A stretch of DNA of 64,000 bases from positions 1-64,000 of the forward strand of contig JAGCGM010000136.1 of assembly GCA_017649635.1 (NCBI GenBank). The letters are read 5' to 3'. Numbering within the stretch: position 1 is the first letter of the stretch; every line of letters begins with the position of its first letter. Origin of the DNA: Paludibacteraceae bacterium. Lineage in GTDB: Bacteria; Bacteroidota; Bacteroidia; Bacteroidales; Paludibacteraceae. Below, in pieces: positions 33,360 through 42,075 of this stretch. The notes under the pieces are model-generated. The model was not told the DNA's origin and made no database searches. It was given only the letters and a program-made list of their open reading frames with translations. The position numbers and the translations under genes were made by a program.

Positions 33360-34007
33360 ACGCCGCAGGGGAAACAGTCAGATGAAATGGTTAGGGTACT
33401 CTTGCCGCCATAAACAAGTGGGATTGTATGCTCCTTACTCGGTGCGGATGGTGACAACCATAGGACTAAGGCGCAATGTCGTCCAGGCATTGGAGAATGA
33501 ACCATGGAATGGCCGCCTGCCGCTGTGTTCCGGTCACGGGGGGACAACATGGGGATGTGTGGACGGTCCGGACAGTACAGGGTAGGGGCTTGGCAAGAAA
33601 TCCCGTCGAGGGGTCAACGGAGGTCATGGCAAGGAAGGTCCGGGATCGCACCATATCGAATCACCGGAATTTGACGTTTGTGGTGAAACTGTTCGCCTTC
33701 GGCCGATGATTTTTGATGGATATGCCGCATGACTGCAGTAATATGAGAAAATCAGATTTTATCGAGCATGGAGCGTTAGGGAGGGGGAGAGTGGGGACTT
33801 GGATCCAGAGCTTTGCGGATGAGGGAAATGCAAGGGGAGGAAAATAAGTTGGGCCGGAAAGAAACTGACATTAAGTCATCCGGACAATGACAAAGTATGT
33901 CAAAATGTAGGTTTATTCTGTTTTGACTATTAACGGCATACGGTTTGATATAGGTAGGATAGGGAAGCAATGTTTTTACATAGTTGAATTAATATAAAAT
34001 ACTTCAT
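33360..34007. other. Long intergenic DNA with G-rich motif
   Basis: About 650 bp with no supported gene. The left part is GC-rich and resembles 26600-27300; GCGTTAGGGAGGGGGAGAG lies near 33774-33791; the last ~60 bp become A+T-rich before the gene at 34008 and may hold its promoter. Confidence 0.5.
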
Positions 34008-34682
34008 ATGAAAAACTTTAAAGGAGCACACGTATGTGCGTATATATCATTGACGGTTTCATCCATTTTGATGGCTTTGTGGATTTGTAATGTAGGCGGT
34101 TTTACCGTCGTTAGTCTTGACTCATTCGTCGGAGTCATTGTTGCTCTGCTTGCCATTATTGTTGCCTTTGCGGTTGCATGGAATATATATAATGGCATCG
34201 ATTTAAAAAACGATGTTAAGGAAGCAAAAACTGAATTCAATAAAAAGGTGGAAGAAGTGGAAAAAGTGGAAAAGAAATTACAGGAGGAAATCGTCGCATT
34301 AAAAAAATCCAATGGGCATTCTTTACATCTGAATTTCTTACAATTTGGATATACCGCATTTAGATCGGGCGAATACGCAAATGCGATTCAATATTATACG
34401 CTTTCGTTAAGACTCGCATTGCAATATCATTCAACATTTAATGTTGAATTTGTTTTGACCAAATTAGAACAAACGATTAATGAATATTCATACATTAGTC
34501 AAGACGAATCGGAGTATAGCGACTGTTTGTATGAATTTAGTAACGAAAACATAAAAGCTATTAATGATAACAACGACAAAATAACGGCATCTCAGGGATT
34601 TGAATCCATACGTGAGAGATATACGAATATATGGAAGCGCATTCAGGACCTCATTAATAGATATAAACAGATTACCGCTTAA
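34008..34682 (+). CDS. Two-helix membrane protein with coiled coil and TPR-like domain
   Basis: A 224-residue protein: two membrane helices (about residues 9-27 and 37-60, IVALLAIIVAFAVAWNIY), a coiled coil (about 65-105, KNDVKEAKTEFNKKVEEVEKVEKKLQEEI), then a TPR-like helical region (FGYTAFRSGEYANAIQYYTLSLRLALQY) near 112-142. No named family. It converges on the next gene with a 4-bp overlap of stop codons. Low GC and position at the edge of the defence island suggest a membrane-linked accessory defence gene, but this is inference. Confidence 0.7.
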   Translation: MKNFKGAHVCAYISLTVSSILMALWICNVGGFTVVSLDSFVGVIVALLAIIVAFAVAWNIYNGIDLKNDVKEAKTEFNKKVEEVEKVEKKLQEEIVALKKSNGHSLHLNFLQFGYTAFRSGEYANAIQYYTLSLRLALQYHSTFNVEFVLTKLEQTINEYSYISQDESEYSDCLYEFSNENIKAINDNNDKITASQGFESIRERYTNIWKRIQDLINRYKQITA

Positions 34683-35800
34683 TCCTTATTTTTGTTATCC
34701 TTATCTCCATTTGGTTCCGTTACACTTTTAGCCTTTTCGAGGGCTTGCTTGGCCCGCTCCAGTTGAAGATATGCTTTGAGTTTTTCATTCTCCTTTTTAA
34801 ACTGTTCGATGCACTTGTCCCTCTTTTCGATTTCAAAGGCGAGGTCCTTGATTATATCGAAGAGGGTGCGCAGCGTGCCAGCGTCAGCGGACCTGAAAGC
34901 GAGGTCAAAGGATTCCTTGCTACGGAAACAGGGTAGGGTGAGTACCTGAGGATGATCCTTCAGCATGAAGTATAGACGACTCCGTTCCTCCTCGGTCTCC
35001 CTGCCTCCATTATCGATAATCGCCCGGCGTTTTCTTTCCCATATCTCCTCAAAGTCGTGCACGTAGGTCGCACGCAGCTGGGAGATGGCTTCCATCCCGT
35101 TATAGACCTCTACGCCCAAGGTGCCGGGAATCCCCTTGCAGTGGTCCTTATACATATTCACGAAGGTTGCGATGTAAGCATCGTAAGCTTTCCTCCAATT
35201 ATCATATTTGTAGATGTCAATCTCCTTATCGAAGTCATTGATAAGGTGGTCGGGAAACGCATTGCGTTCCCACTTTTCGCCATTGCGGTAGTAATGGCCA
35301 AAGTAGAAACTGCCCGAATCGGTGGTCTTCTTGAAGTAGTAAATCTGAGAGACGTTGGCATTGTCGTATTCGCCCGTCGTCAGTTTCTCAAGCACGGGTA
35401 CATACAGGATATCCTTCAATTCGCAGGTTATGGGCTCAGCCTCCAGCTGGCGTAACAGGTGGCCCAGGATATTATCGCACTCGATGATATCCTCCCGGAT
35501 CTTACACTTGGCCATATCGGTCTTGGAGACACGGAAGGAGACAAGCGGATCCTTCGAGCCTTTGAGCGGGTCGAAGAACCTGATATGAGGCGTGTCAAGA
35601 ATCGCCTCGACCTTGGATAAATCATTTGACGTGAGGAAATCCAGCTCCTTACTATAATCGTGTAATTTACTCTTGCCTAACAGATACTGGGCAAGAGGAC
35701 TCTTGCTTATAAAACATGCCAGGTCAAACGAAGTGAAGTTACTCTTATAAAATTCGTTAAACTGACGCAGAAATTTCTTTTTATCGAAGTATTTAATCAT
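34679..35800 (-). CDS. Hypothetical protein at the defence island edge (about 373 residues)
   Basis: MIKYFDKKKFLRQFNEFYKSNFTSFDLACFISKSPLAQYLLG... is a soluble, charged protein with an acidic centre and a C-terminal coiled coil (FEIEKRDKCIEQFKKENEKLKAYLQLERAKQALEKAKS). No family recognised. The frame is open to 35938, but the extra N-terminal residues (PTSPLPNSPIYEI) translate the G-rich intergenic motif at 35912-35930, so the ATG at 35800 is preferred. It overlaps the convergent gene by 4 bp. Unknown function; possibly anti-phage by context. Confidence 0.65.
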   Translation of the reverse strand: MIKYFDKKKFLRQFNEFYKSNFTSFDLACFISKSPLAQYLLGKSKLHDYSKELDFLTSNDLSKVEAILDTPHIRFFDPLKGSKDPLVSFRVSKTDMAKCKIREDIIECDNILGHLLRQLEAEPITCELKDILYVPVLEKLTTGEYDNANVSQIYYFKKTTDSGSFYFGHYYRNGEKWERNAFPDHLINDFDKEIDIYKYDNWRKAYDAYIATFVNMYKDHCKGIPGTLGVEVYNGMEAISQLRATYVHDFEEIWERKRRAIIDNGGRETEEERSRLYFMLKDHPQVLTLPCFRSKESFDLAFRSADAGTLRTLFDIIKDLAFEIEKRDKCIEQFKKENEKLKAYLQLERAKQALEKAKSVTEPNGDKDNKNKD

Positions 35801-35940
35801 TGGTATATACCGCTTTTCGCTAACAATATGTAAATGTAACTCTTTCCGATTAAACGGAAAAGAATTGTACGGATTATGTGCTAATCCGGGAACGATTTCG
35901 TAAATAGGCGAGTTGGGGAGGGGAGAAGTAGGATCCACCA

Positions 35941-36053
35941 GTTGCGAGATAACGACTTATTCAGTAATTTCGCAGTACTAATCAGATTTAACACTGATAA
36001 GTAGTCAAAATTTCTTGCAGTGTGTCGCTCGTGAGGGTGGCACACTATTTTTT
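35941..36053 (+). ncRNA. Small-RNA-like unit 1
   Basis: GTTG (35941-35944), 20-bp spacer and TAATTTCG (35965-35972) make a promoter-like pair. About 45 bp later AGTGTG/CACACT (36019-36024/36041-36046) encloses the loop TCGCTCGTGAGGGTGG and is followed by a T-run. Predicted RNA of about 75 nt. A similar unit follows directly. Confidence 0.5.
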
Positions 36054-36057
36054 AGGT

Positions 36058-36176
36058 GTTGATAATTCATGAGGTATTGATTACATTTGTGATACTAAGT
36101 TAGTTTAAATATTATTTTTCATTTATTATTGTTAATTATCGTTGCGCGTTGCTTGTGAAGGTGGCGCGCATTTTTG
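36058..36176 (+). ncRNA. Small-RNA-like unit 2
   Basis: GTTG (36058-36061), 20-bp spacer, TACATTTG (36082-36089), then a hairpin TGCGCG/CGCGCA (36143-36148/36165-36170) with loop TTGCTTGTGAAGGTGG and a T-run. Same architecture and nearly the same loop as unit 1, but different stem bases. Confidence 0.5.
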
Positions 36177-36215
36177 GTTTTAAGGAGAGTAGGCCCGACG
36201 GCCCGGTGGGGCAGA

Positions 36216-36247
36216 TTTGCCGATGAAAAAAATTTTTATTATATTTG
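36216..36247 (+). promoter_or_regulatory. Promoter of the restriction island
   Basis: TTTG at 36216-36219, 20-bp spacer, TATATTTG at 36240-36247, 31 bp before the helicase ATG. It sits after the two small-RNA-like terminators, so the operon has its own promoter. Confidence 0.75.
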
Positions 36248-36278
36248 TTATCTTGTAAGAACTAGTACGAAAGGTGGT

Positions 36279-39200
36279 ATGGAAAGCGGCATATTTGATA
36301 ACAAAAACGACTTGCTGATCGACGATTTGAAAGAAAAGATTTGCGACGGAAGCAAAATTTCTGTTGTGGCAGCCAGTTTCTCAATATATGCTTATGAGGC
36401 GTTAAAGGATGAGTTGAATAAGATTGATGAGATGAAATTCATATTCAATTCACCCACCTTTGACAAAGGTAAGGTCTCGAAGGAAAAAAGGGAGTTCTAT
36501 ATTCCGAAATTGAATCGTGAAAGGAATCTGTTCGGTACGGATTTCGAACTGAAATTACGGAATAACTTAACACAAAAGGCGATAGCCTATGAGTGCGCCG
36601 AATGGATCCGGAAAAAAGTAAAATTCAAAACCAATATAACCAACCAGTTCATAGCCGGATTAATCAACATTGAAAACGGAGGCTATAAACTAACCTACCA
36701 GCCATTCAATGAGTTCACAACCACAGAACTGGGATGTGAACGAGGTGACGAAATGATGCCGATGAAGATAAGACAGTCATCCCCGATATCCGATATGTTC
36801 CTGAAAAATTTCATACAGCTGTGGAACAATGAGGAAAATTTCAAGGACGTCACCGAGCAAGTTATAGAAAACATCAGCAACGTATATAAGGAAAATGCGC
36901 CTGACTTCATATATTTCCTTTCAATATACAATATTTTCAAGGAGTTCCTGAACGATATTTCCGAGGATGTGTTACCCAATGAGGCGACAGGATTTAAAAA
37001 GAGCGTCGTATGGAATAAACTATATAATTTTCAGAAAGACGCCTGCCTCGGCATCATTAATAAACTGGAAAAATACAATGGATGTATCCTGGCCGACAGT
37101 GTAGGTTTGGGAAAAACCTTCACGGCTTTATCCGTGATAAAATATTATGAAAACAGGAACAAGTCGGTCCTAGTACTCTGTCCGAAGAAACTGAAGGAAA
37201 ACTGGAACACATATAAGAATAATTATGTGAACAATCCGCTACAAAAGGATAGACTAAGATATGACGTGTTGTTCCATACCGATCTTTCAAGAAACGGTGG
37301 GGAATCCAACGGAATATCGCTTGATAATATAAACTGGGGCAACTATGACCTGCTGGTCATTGACGAGTCCCATAATTTCAGAAACGGAGGAAAGATTGAC
37401 GCAGAGGATGATGATGATAGCCAGAGGGCGAACAGATACACCAAGTTGATGATGAAGGTCATCAAGGAAGGGGTCAAGACAAAAGTCCTGATGCTTTCCG
37501 CCACCCCTGTGAATAACAGGTTCAATGATTTGAAAAACCAGTTGCAGTTAGCATACGAGGGTGATTCATCGAAAATAAACGATGAACTCAACATCACCGG
37601 GACCGTGGAGGAAGTATTCCGTAAAGCGCAATACGCTTATAACCAGTGGGCGAAACTGCCTGCCGAACAGCGGACAACCGAGAACCTGCTGCAGAGTCTG
37701 AGCTTCGATTTCTTTGAACTGCTGGATTCCGTGACGATAGCACGCAGTAGGAAACACATCGAAAAATACTACGATACAACTGACATAGGGACCTTCCCTG
37801 AAAGGCTGCATCCAGTGTCACGGCAACCCGCCTTGACTAACTTGCCCGATGCGCCTTCCTTCAATGACATATTCGCCTATCTGGAGGAATTGAAACTTGC
37901 CATATACATCCCATCCATGTACATTCTGCCGAGTGCCAAAGGTAAATATGGGATGGATATGCCCGAAGAGGGATATGACGAGGACAACGGGGACCATAGC
38001 GCCCTCTCCCTTGTCGAGCGTGAGAAAGGTATTCATAGGTTGATGAGCATCCAGATGCTGAAGCGCCTCGAAAGTTCAGTGAACTCGTTCAGACTGACCG
38101 TGAACAGAATCGTGGAGAAGATTAATACGACGCTGGCCCAGATAGCGGCGCAGGAAGATGTCGATGTGGATGACTACTCCATCGAGCAAAACGAGGCGGA
38201 TGAGGATTATGAGCTTTTCATCGGTAACAAGAAAAACAAAATCAGCCTCCGCGACTTGGATACCATCTCATGGAAACGTGATTTGGAAAACGATCTGGCA
38301 ATCTTTAATGTCATGCTGGATAAAATAAAAGGAATCACTCCTGAATATGACAGCAAGCTCCAAAGCCTGTTAAGCGACATAGCCGACAAGATCGAGCACC
38401 CGCTGAACGGGGATAATAAGAAAGTGATTATATTCACCGCTTTCTCCGACACGGCCGAATACATCTATGATTACATATCCGAGGAGATTCTGAATAGATA
38501 TCACCTGAACACCGCATTGGTCTCAGGTGATATAGAAGCCAAAAGTACGCTGAAACTAAAGGAGAAGCTGGATTTCAACAAGGTTTTGACCCTTTTCTCG
38601 CCGGTTTCCAAGGAGAAAAATGTGGTTTATCCTAAGATAAACGGGGAGATTGATATATTAATCGCAACGGATTGCATCAGCGAGGGTCAGAACCTGCAGG
38701 ACTGCGATTATCTGATAAACTACGACATACACTGGAACCCGGTCCGGATCATACAGCGTTTCGGACGTGTAGACCGTATAGGTTCCAGGAACAAGGTCAT
38801 CCAGTTGGTCAATTATTGGCCGGACATGACACTTGACGAATACATAAAACTGAAATCCCGCGTCGAAGCACGAATGAAGGCTGTGATAATGTCTTCGACA
38901 GGTGATGAAAACCCTATTGACCCCAATGAGTCGGGGGATCTGGAGTATAGGAAGGAGCAATTGAAAAGATTGAAAGAGGAAGTGATTGACTTGGAGGATA
39001 TGAATACCGGAATAAGCATCGTGGATCTGGGATTGAATGACTTCAGGATGGACCTGCTTTCATACATAAAAGAGAATCCGGACATCGAGCATTCCCCGCA
39101 CGGACTGCATGCGGTTGTGAAATCAACCCCTACATGCAGTAAGGGAATAATATATATCCTGAAGAACATCGCTAATTCTGTCAATATAAACAGTACAAAC

Positions 39201-39539
39201 AGGCTTCATCCGTTCTATATGGTATATATCGGGACGGACGGGCAAATAATGGTCAACCACCTTCACCCGAAGAAGCTGCTGGACAAGATGCGCCTGCTCT
39301 GCAAGGGGAAGTCGGAACCTGACAGGGTGTTATGCCAGCAGTTCAACAAAGAGACAAAAGACGGAAGGGATATGAGCGAATATTCAAAGCTGCTGGGCAG
39401 TGCGATAGCATCCATAATAAACGTCAAGGAAGAATCGGACATCGATTCATTCCTTACAGGATCCCAGCTGGACCTGTTCGATGACGGGATAAAAGGATTG
39501 GATGATTTTGAGCTGATAAGTTTTCTTGTCATAAAATAA
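36279..39539 (+). CDS. SNF2-type helicase of a type III R-M cassette
   Basis: A 1,086-residue superfamily 2 helicase. Residues ~20-120 resemble the PLD-like domain common at the N-terminus of such proteins, though no HKD catalytic motif is evident. Walker A (LADSVGLGKTFTAL) is near residues 270-283, the DExH-type motif LLVIDESHNF near 359-368, SATPVNNRFNDL near 405, and motif VI QRFGRVDRIGSRNK near 826. The start at 36279 follows an AAGGTGG ribosome site and the promoter at 36216-36247. It is 6 bp from the DUF4391 gene and begins the four-gene operon helicase-DUF4391-Mod-Res. It probably remodels DNA or translocates in an extended type III defence system. Confidence 0.85.
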   Translation: MESGIFDNKNDLLIDDLKEKICDGSKISVVAASFSIYAYEALKDELNKIDEMKFIFNSPTFDKGKVSKEKREFYIPKLNRERNLFGTDFELKLRNNLTQKAIAYECAEWIRKKVKFKTNITNQFIAGLINIENGGYKLTYQPFNEFTTTELGCERGDEMMPMKIRQSSPISDMFLKNFIQLWNNEENFKDVTEQVIENISNVYKENAPDFIYFLSIYNIFKEFLNDISEDVLPNEATGFKKSVVWNKLYNFQKDACLGIINKLEKYNGCILADSVGLGKTFTALSVIKYYENRNKSVLVLCPKKLKENWNTYKNNYVNNPLQKDRLRYDVLFHTDLSRNGGESNGISLDNINWGNYDLLVIDESHNFRNGGKIDAEDDDDSQRANRYTKLMMKVIKEGVKTKVLMLSATPVNNRFNDLKNQLQLAYEGDSSKINDELNITGTVEEVFRKAQYAYNQWAKLPAEQRTTENLLQSLSFDFFELLDSVTIARSRKHIEKYYDTTDIGTFPERLHPVSRQPALTNLPDAPSFNDIFAYLEELKLAIYIPSMYILPSAKGKYGMDMPEEGYDEDNGDHSALSLVEREKGIHRLMSIQMLKRLESSVNSFRLTVNRIVEKINTTLAQIAAQEDVDVDDYSIEQNEADEDYELFIGNKKNKISLRDLDTISWKRDLENDLAIFNVMLDKIKGITPEYDSKLQSLLSDIADKIEHPLNGDNKKVIIFTAFSDTAEYIYDYISEEILNRYHLNTALVSGDIEAKSTLKLKEKLDFNKVLTLFSPVSKEKNVVYPKINGEIDILIATDCISEGQNLQDCDYLINYDIHWNPVRIIQRFGRVDRIGSRNKVIQLVNYWPDMTLDEYIKLKSRVEARMKAVIMSSTGDENPIDPNESGDLEYRKEQLKRLKEEVIDLEDMNTGISIVDLGLNDFRMDLLSYIKENPDIEHSPHGLHAVVKSTPTCSKGIIYILKNIANSVNINSTNRLHPFYMVYIGTDGQIMVNHLHPKKLLDKMRLLCKGKSEPDRVLCQQFNKETKDGRDMSEYSKLLGSAIASIINVKEESDIDSFLTGSQLDLFDDGIKGLDDFELISFLVIK

Positions 39540-39545
39540 AGGAAT

Positions 39546-40154
39546 ATGATAGGATTGCCCATAGCGACGGAGATACAGAAACAATTGCCGAAGACAAGGA
39601 TATTCGACAAAATGGATATACCTTCTTCCATGAGGAAGACGTTTGACGATGATGTCAGCAGGATCAATATAGTGAACATGCTGACATTAAAAACGATACC
39701 AGGGCTTCAGGAAGGGGAAGAGTTCAAGTCCGTTTATGTATTGCAAGTTATTCTAAAGAGGGAGAAGTATGATAAAAAAAGCATACTGCTACTCTCTAAA
39801 AAGATACCTCAGAACATCGTGTTGATTCTGCAGTTCAAGGAGAAGGTTCAATTGGCGGTTTTCCAGGATATCCTGCACACGACCATATGGAAGGATGCGA
39901 AGGAGTGGAACCTGAGAATCGAGGGGAACACCCTACTGGAAGTATGGGAAAACATTGTGAGGCAGATAAGCGGTATCAGCCTTGAAGAAGGGAAGGAACT
40001 TAACCTGCAGATAGAGAAAAGCGAGGAGATGCGGAAACTTATGGCGAAGATCGATACTCTGGAAAAGAAAATCTTCTCTGAAAAGCAGTCAAGAAGGAAG
40101 ATGGAATTGTTTGAGGAGATGCTCGGGTTGAAGAAACAGTTGAAGGAAAGATAG
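39546..40154 (+). CDS. DUF4391 protein
   Basis: A 202-residue protein matching DUF4391: IGLPIATEIQKQLPKTRIFDKMD ... KSVYVLQVILKREKYDKKSILLLSKKIPQNIVLILQF ... VQLAVFQDILHTTIW, then a C-terminal coiled coil. DUF4391 proteins are typically encoded between a helicase and a methyltransferase in defence loci; their role is unknown, perhaps as a specificity or scaffold subunit. Confidence 0.85.
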   Translation: MIGLPIATEIQKQLPKTRIFDKMDIPSSMRKTFDDDVSRINIVNMLTLKTIPGLQEGEEFKSVYVLQVILKREKYDKKSILLLSKKIPQNIVLILQFKEKVQLAVFQDILHTTIWKDAKEWNLRIEGNTLLEVWENIVRQISGISLEEGKELNLQIEKSEEMRKLMAKIDTLEKKIFSEKQSRRKMELFEEMLGLKKQLKER

Positions 40155-40166
40155 AAATTGAATAAT

Positions 40167-42065
40167 ATGAATAAGTTACAAATGCAAAGTGCTGACGGGG
40201 TTAGCATGAACATTGAGAAGATCGCAGCGTTGTTTCCGAACTGCGTGACGGAAACAACGGACAAGGACGGCAATATCTGTAAAGGTATTGACTTCGACAA
40301 GCTGAAAGAGGAATTGAGCGATGACATCATCGACAATGGCAAGGAACGCTATCAGTTCACATGGCCGGACAAGCGTCAGGCTATTCATACCGCAAACACA
40401 CCAATAACCAAAACACTCCGTCCATGCCGTGAGGACAGTGTGGATTTCGATAATACACAGAACCTGTATATCGAAGGTGACAACCTCGATGTGTTGAAAC
40501 TGCTCCGTGAGAACTACCTTGGTAAGGTGAAGATGATTTACATCGATCCACCATATAACACCGGTAACGACTTCATATATAACGATAACTTCAAGATGGA
40601 AGAAGATCTTTTCTCCGAAGCCAGCGGTGAAAGGGATGAGATGGGCAACCGTATGGTTGTCAATTCGGATAGCAATGGTCGGTTCCATACCGATTGGCTC
40701 AATATGATGTACCCGAGACTGAAGGTAGCAAGAGACTTGCTGACTGAAGATGGCGTGATATTTATATCAATTGACGATAATGAGGTGTCAAACCTAAAGA
40801 AAATATGTGATGAAATCTATGGCGAAGAAAATTTTACGGCATCATTCCCATGGAGAAAAAGGACTGCAAAATCTGATGTTCCATTTGGTATTTCCCAAGA
40901 CTACGAACAGATTCTTTGTTATGCGAAATCAAAATTATTTGAAGCTAGTATAAAAGGAAACGAAAGAAAATACTACGAAACAGAGGATTTCTCTGGCAAA
41001 CCATGGAGATATCATGATTTGACAAAGCAAACAACTGCATCAGAAAGGCCTAATAGTTTCTTTACGATTGTTAATCCTAAAAATGGAGAATCATATCCAG
41101 CGAATCCTAATAGAACATGGTGTATAACAAAAGAAACATTTGAAGACTACTATAAGGCAAATAGAATTATATTCCCTGGAGATTATGAGTTTTTAAAGAT
41201 TGATAGGCCCGTTTTGAGATATTGGAAAGAGGATGATATGGCTAAATCCGGTGATAGATTCGGAATGATTGCTGTAAGTACAAAACTCCCAGATTCGGTA
41301 GGTATGTCCCAGGATGGTACCAAAGAAATTTCTGAATTATTTGAGTCAAAAATATTTAGTTTCCCTAAACCCACATCCCTATTGAAATTCATTGTTACTA
41401 TATGTAATGGCCCAAAGGATATATATTTAGATTTCTTTTCTGGTTCTGCAACTACAGCTCATTCAGTTTTGCAACTAAATCGTGAAGATGCAGGGTCTAG
41501 AAAATTTATAATGGTACAAGTACAAGAAAATACAGATAAAAACTCAAACACCTACAAGGCTGGCTATAAAAACATCTGCGAAATCGGCAAGGAGCGTATC
41601 CGCCGTGCCGCCAAGAAGATCAAGGCAGAGATGGAGACGGAAGGTAAAGACACCAGTAAGATGGACTTTGGGTTCCGTGTCCTGAAGCTTGACTCAAGCA
41701 ACATGAAGGACGTGTACTACACACCGCAGGAAACAAAGTTGGATTTGTTCTCTGAGAACAACGTCAAGGAAGACAGGACAGCGGAAGACTTGCTGTTCCA
41801 GGTCATGCCGAAATGCGATCTGATGTTATCTGAAAAGATAACGAAGGAGAACATCAACGGCAAGGATGTGTATTTCGTGAAGGACAATTACTTGGCAGCA
41901 TGCTTTGACAATGATTTAACCGATGACGTCATCAAGGAAATAGCGAAACGCCAGCCATACCATTTCGTAATGAAGGAGGGCGGAGCAATGAAAGACAGCG
42001 TGCTGGATAACTTCGAACAAATATTCAAGACCTACAGTGCCGGAACCAAATGTATGGTAATTTAA
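40167..42065 (+). CDS. mod: Type III DNA methyltransferase (Mod)
   Basis: A ~632-residue beta-class adenine methyltransferase. The catalytic DPPY (IYIDPPYNTGNDF) is near residue 127; the SAM-binding FxGxG-type motif DFFSGSATTAHSVLQL is near 422-437, so motif IV precedes motif I as in type III Mod proteins, with the target recognition domain between. The ATG at 40167 is preferred over the TTG at 40158. The segment 40760-41560 is markedly AT-richer than both flanks, consistent with replacement of the recognition domain by recombination. Mod would set specificity for the Res subunit encoded 11 bp downstream. Confidence 0.9.
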   Translation: MNKLQMQSADGVSMNIEKIAALFPNCVTETTDKDGNICKGIDFDKLKEELSDDIIDNGKERYQFTWPDKRQAIHTANTPITKTLRPCREDSVDFDNTQNLYIEGDNLDVLKLLRENYLGKVKMIYIDPPYNTGNDFIYNDNFKMEEDLFSEASGERDEMGNRMVVNSDSNGRFHTDWLNMMYPRLKVARDLLTEDGVIFISIDDNEVSNLKKICDEIYGEENFTASFPWRKRTAKSDVPFGISQDYEQILCYAKSKLFEASIKGNERKYYETEDFSGKPWRYHDLTKQTTASERPNSFFTIVNPKNGESYPANPNRTWCITKETFEDYYKANRIIFPGDYEFLKIDRPVLRYWKEDDMAKSGDRFGMIAVSTKLPDSVGMSQDGTKEISELFESKIFSFPKPTSLLKFIVTICNGPKDIYLDFFSGSATTAHSVLQLNREDAGSRKFIMVQVQENTDKNSNTYKAGYKNICEIGKERIRRAAKKIKAEMETEGKDTSKMDFGFRVLKLDSSNMKDVYYTPQETKLDLFSENNVKEDRTAEDLLFQVMPKCDLMLSEKITKENINGKDVYFVKDNYLAACFDNDLTDDVIKEIAKRQPYHFVMKEGGAMKDSVLDNFEQIFKTYSAGTKCMVI

Positions 42066-42075
42066 TCTCGCCACC

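Noticed and set aside
35801..35938. N-terminal extension of the 34679-35800 gene
   Set aside because: It translates the G-rich intergenic motif; the ATG at 35800 gives a more natural N-terminus.
36174..36278. Upstream in-frame start of the helicase gene
   Set aside because: The promoter at 36216-36247 lies inside this segment, and a ribosome site precedes the ATG at 36279.
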